A DNA stretch of 64,000 nucleotides, taken from assembly GCF_004295125.1 (NCBI RefSeq), contig NZ_CP036170.1, positions 2,606,501 through 2,670,500 on the forward strand, written 5' to 3'. The position numbers were made by a program, and so were the translations under genes. Under the pieces are notes generated by a model that was not told the DNA's origin, made no database searches, and saw nothing but the letters and a program-made list of their open reading frames with translations. This stretch comes from [Clostridium] scindens ATCC 35704. GTDB taxonomy: Bacteria; Bacillota; Clostridia; Lachnospirales; Lachnospiraceae. Below are positions 62,472-64,000 of the stretch, piece after piece. How positions within the stretch are numbered: position 1 is the stretch's first letter; each line of letters begins with the position of its first letter.

Positions 62472-63833
62472 ATGGAAGAAAAGAAATACTTAAAATGGTA
62501 TAACAAAGTCGGATATGGTTCCGGAGATATTGCGGGAAATGTGGTATATGCATTCCTTTCCGCTTTTGTTATGATTTATCTTACCAATACAGTGGGGCTG
62601 AACCCAGGTATTGTAGGTACATTGATTGCAGTTTCTAAACTTTTTGATGGAATAACAGATGTTTTCTTTGGTTCAATGATTGATAAAACCAAGAGCAGGA
62701 TGGGAAAAGCCAGACCATGGATGCTTTATGGATACATTGGTTGTGCAGTTACATTGGCAGCGATTTTCGCAATCCCGACTGATCTTGGGGAATTTGCACA
62801 GTATGCGTGGTTTTTCATTGCATATACGCTCCTTAATGCAGTATTCTATACAGCAAACAATATTGCTTATTCTGCACTGACCGCTTTGATTACAAAAAAC
62901 AACAAAGAAAGAGTAGAGATGGGTTCTTATCGTTTTATATTTGCTTTTTCAACCAGCCTTTTGATTCAGTCTGTAACGCTTGCTTTTGTAGATAAACTTG
63001 GCGGAGGCGCAGATGGCTGGAGAGCGGCAGCTATTATCTATGCAATTCTTGGTTTGATTGTAAATACGATATCCGTACTGTCCGTAAAGGAATTACCGGA
63101 GGAAGAACTGAATGATGGTATGGAAAAAAATGATGATGAAAAGTATACACTTATAGATGCCGCAAAACTGTTATTCTCGAATAAGTATTATGTAATGATC
63201 TGTGCCACATACATTTTACAGCAGATTTATGTTGCCATGATTAATATGGGACTGTATTACATGATGTACATTCTGTTTAATAAAGAGTTATATCCAATAT
63301 TCTCTTGGGCAATTAATATTCCACTGATAATTGCATTGTTAATTACACCATCTCTGGTTGCGAAGTGGAAAGGAATGTATAAATTAAACCTGACCGGTTA
63401 TGTAGTTGGAACGATTGGTCGTGCATTAGTAGTTGTTGCAGCATATTTAGGCAGTGTAGAGTTGATGCTTGTATTTACAGCCGTTGCTGCATTTGGTACA
63501 GGTCCATGGCAGGGAGACATGAATGCTGTTATTGCAGAATGTTCGGAGTATACTTATCTGACAAAAAAGAAGCGTGTAGATGGAACGATGTATTCGTGTA
63601 CATCATTGGGTGTAAAACTTGGTGGTGGATTAGGAACGGCAATTTCAGGATGGCTTTTGGAATTCAGTGGATTCAGTGAAAAATTAACGATACAGCCGGA
63701 TTCTTGTATCCAGATGCTCCATATCATGTATTTGTGGATTCCATTTGTGATCACGCTGATTATTACGATTATCATGTCAAAAATGAAAGTCGAAAAAGCA
63801 AATACAGAATTAAAAACTCAAGAATTAAATTAG
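62472..63833 (+). CDS. GPH-family sugar:cation symporter
   Basis: 453 aa from ATG 62472 (GGGAGA 7 nt upstream). Twelve TM helices of the glycoside-pentoside-hexuronide family: GYGSGDIAGN, the DVFFGSMIDKTKSRMGKARPWM loop (in parts) and EYTYLTKKKRVDGTMYS near the C-terminus. It imports a glycoside with Na+ or H+. The neighbouring beta-galactosidase remnant suggests a beta-galactoside. A terminator follows. The gene looks intact although the enzyme does not. Confidence 0.85.
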   Translation: MEEKKYLKWYNKVGYGSGDIAGNVVYAFLSAFVMIYLTNTVGLNPGIVGTLIAVSKLFDGITDVFFGSMIDKTKSRMGKARPWMLYGYIGCAVTLAAIFAIPTDLGEFAQYAWFFIAYTLLNAVFYTANNIAYSALTALITKNNKERVEMGSYRFIFAFSTSLLIQSVTLAFVDKLGGGADGWRAAAIIYAILGLIVNTISVLSVKELPEEELNDGMEKNDDEKYTLIDAAKLLFSNKYYVMICATYILQQIYVAMINMGLYYMMYILFNKELYPIFSWAINIPLIIALLITPSLVAKWKGMYKLNLTGYVVGTIGRALVVVAAYLGSVELMLVFTAVAAFGTGPWQGDMNAVIAECSEYTYLTKKKRVDGTMYSCTSLGVKLGGGLGTAISGWLLEFSGFSEKLTIQPDSCIQMLHIMYLWIPFVITLIITIIMSKMKVEKANTELKTQELN

Positions 63834-63837
63834 TATA

Positions 63838-63877
63838 ATAAAAACTGGCGATGTATAGATATACCGCCAGTTTTTAT
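63838..63877. terminator. bidirectional terminator
   Basis: AAAAACTGGCG-loop-CGCCAGTTTTT with A and T runs on both sides, serving the symporter and the opposing gene at 63887. Confidence 0.8.
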
Positions 63878-63886
63878 GTCTGTTAT

Positions 63887-64000
63887 TTAAGAAAAGATAG
63901 AATTTAGTATCTCTATGGTTATTTCGGAGGCAGTGCTGCCGGTAGCATTATCAGCATTCTGCAAGTTTGTCGCAAAGCAGTAAACTCGTTCGCCGTGTTC
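63887..64000 (-). CDS. BlaR1/penicillin-binding transpeptidase-like protein, C-terminal end (partial)
   Basis: Only the last 37 codons are in the window. They read GERVYCFATNLQNADNATGSTASEIT, which fits the end of the BlaR1 sensor or class D beta-lactamase-like transpeptidase domain (YFFATNI..EDNA.GS.A.EITL.IL). The gene begins beyond 64000. If it is blaR1, its partner BlaI could act on the operator at 20318. Confidence 0.6.
   Translation of the reverse strand, partial: EHGERVYCFATNLQNADNATGSTASEITIEILNSIFS

Noticed and set aside
1-64000. CRISPR arrays, tRNA or rRNA genes
   Set aside because: No regularly spaced repeats and no cloverleaf or rRNA sequence seen on either strand.

Overview
The window looks like a chromosome segment of a low-to-moderate-GC, Gram-positive anaerobe of the Lachnospiraceae (Clostridium cluster XIVa, the neighbourhood of [Clostridium] scindens or Dorea). 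Support comes from a SipW/camelysin-type export system, a short [FeFe]-hydrogenase-like protein, ECF S-components for riboflavin and thiamine, an rpsB-tsf pair, DUF4474 and NlpC/P60 proteins typical of gut clostridia, and AGGAGG ribosome binding sites before almost every gene. The species is not settled by the sequence.

Layout. (1) 1-9700, AT-rich accessory block: the tail of a 2-hydroxyacyl-CoA dehydratase-like gene, a YcxB-like membrane protein, then a Hin-like serine recombinase. Its 3' end carries one arm of a 24-bp inverted repeat. The 92-bp spacer, together with the second arm, holds a good promoter (TAGACA-17-TATAAT) pointing away from the next operon. That operon encodes a 995-aa secreted vWA-like protein, four SipW-type (TasA/camelysin-like) proteins, the SipW signal peptidase and a PPKTGD-tailed surface protein. 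I read this as a phase-variable surface-fibre or adhesin cassette caught in the OFF orientation; it is the main find. (2) 9670-14100: gene scars, a cation-efflux transporter, a metallophosphoesterase and a DUF4474 protein. (3) 14160-18400: a two-component system whose kinase is split by an IS91-like element, then a PAS-GGDEF protein. (4) 18500-49300, GC-richer core: IMP dehydrogenase, a lipoprotein behind a BlaI-like operator, endonuclease IV, TrmO, FMN-riboswitch-controlled RibU, a CsoR/CopA copper module, MarR, TauE, a hydrogenase-like protein, Dus, a TPP-riboswitch thiSFGHE operon, thiT with its own TPP riboswitch, glutamate synthase, three tandem NlpC/P60 proteins and rpsB-tsf. (5) 50300-64000, AT-rich accessory DNA: decayed small genes, a truncated CarD-like ORF, a PIN-PhoH gene split by an IS21-family element with a 6-bp target duplication, an HD protein, a phospholipase-C-like/MFS pair, two convergent AraC regulators, a wrecked beta-galactosidase beside an intact GPH sugar symporter, and the end of a BlaR1/penicillin-binding-like gene.

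Working together: the thi genes and thiT make and import thiamine precursors under TPP control, by transcription termination for thiSFGHE and probably by blocking translation for thiT. CsoR senses copper and controls the CopA pump and its fused chaperone domain. SipW processes the secreted proteins encoded around it. GltB and GltD assimilate ammonia. The AraC regulators, the symporter and the broken beta-galactosidase look like a decaying glycoside-use locus.
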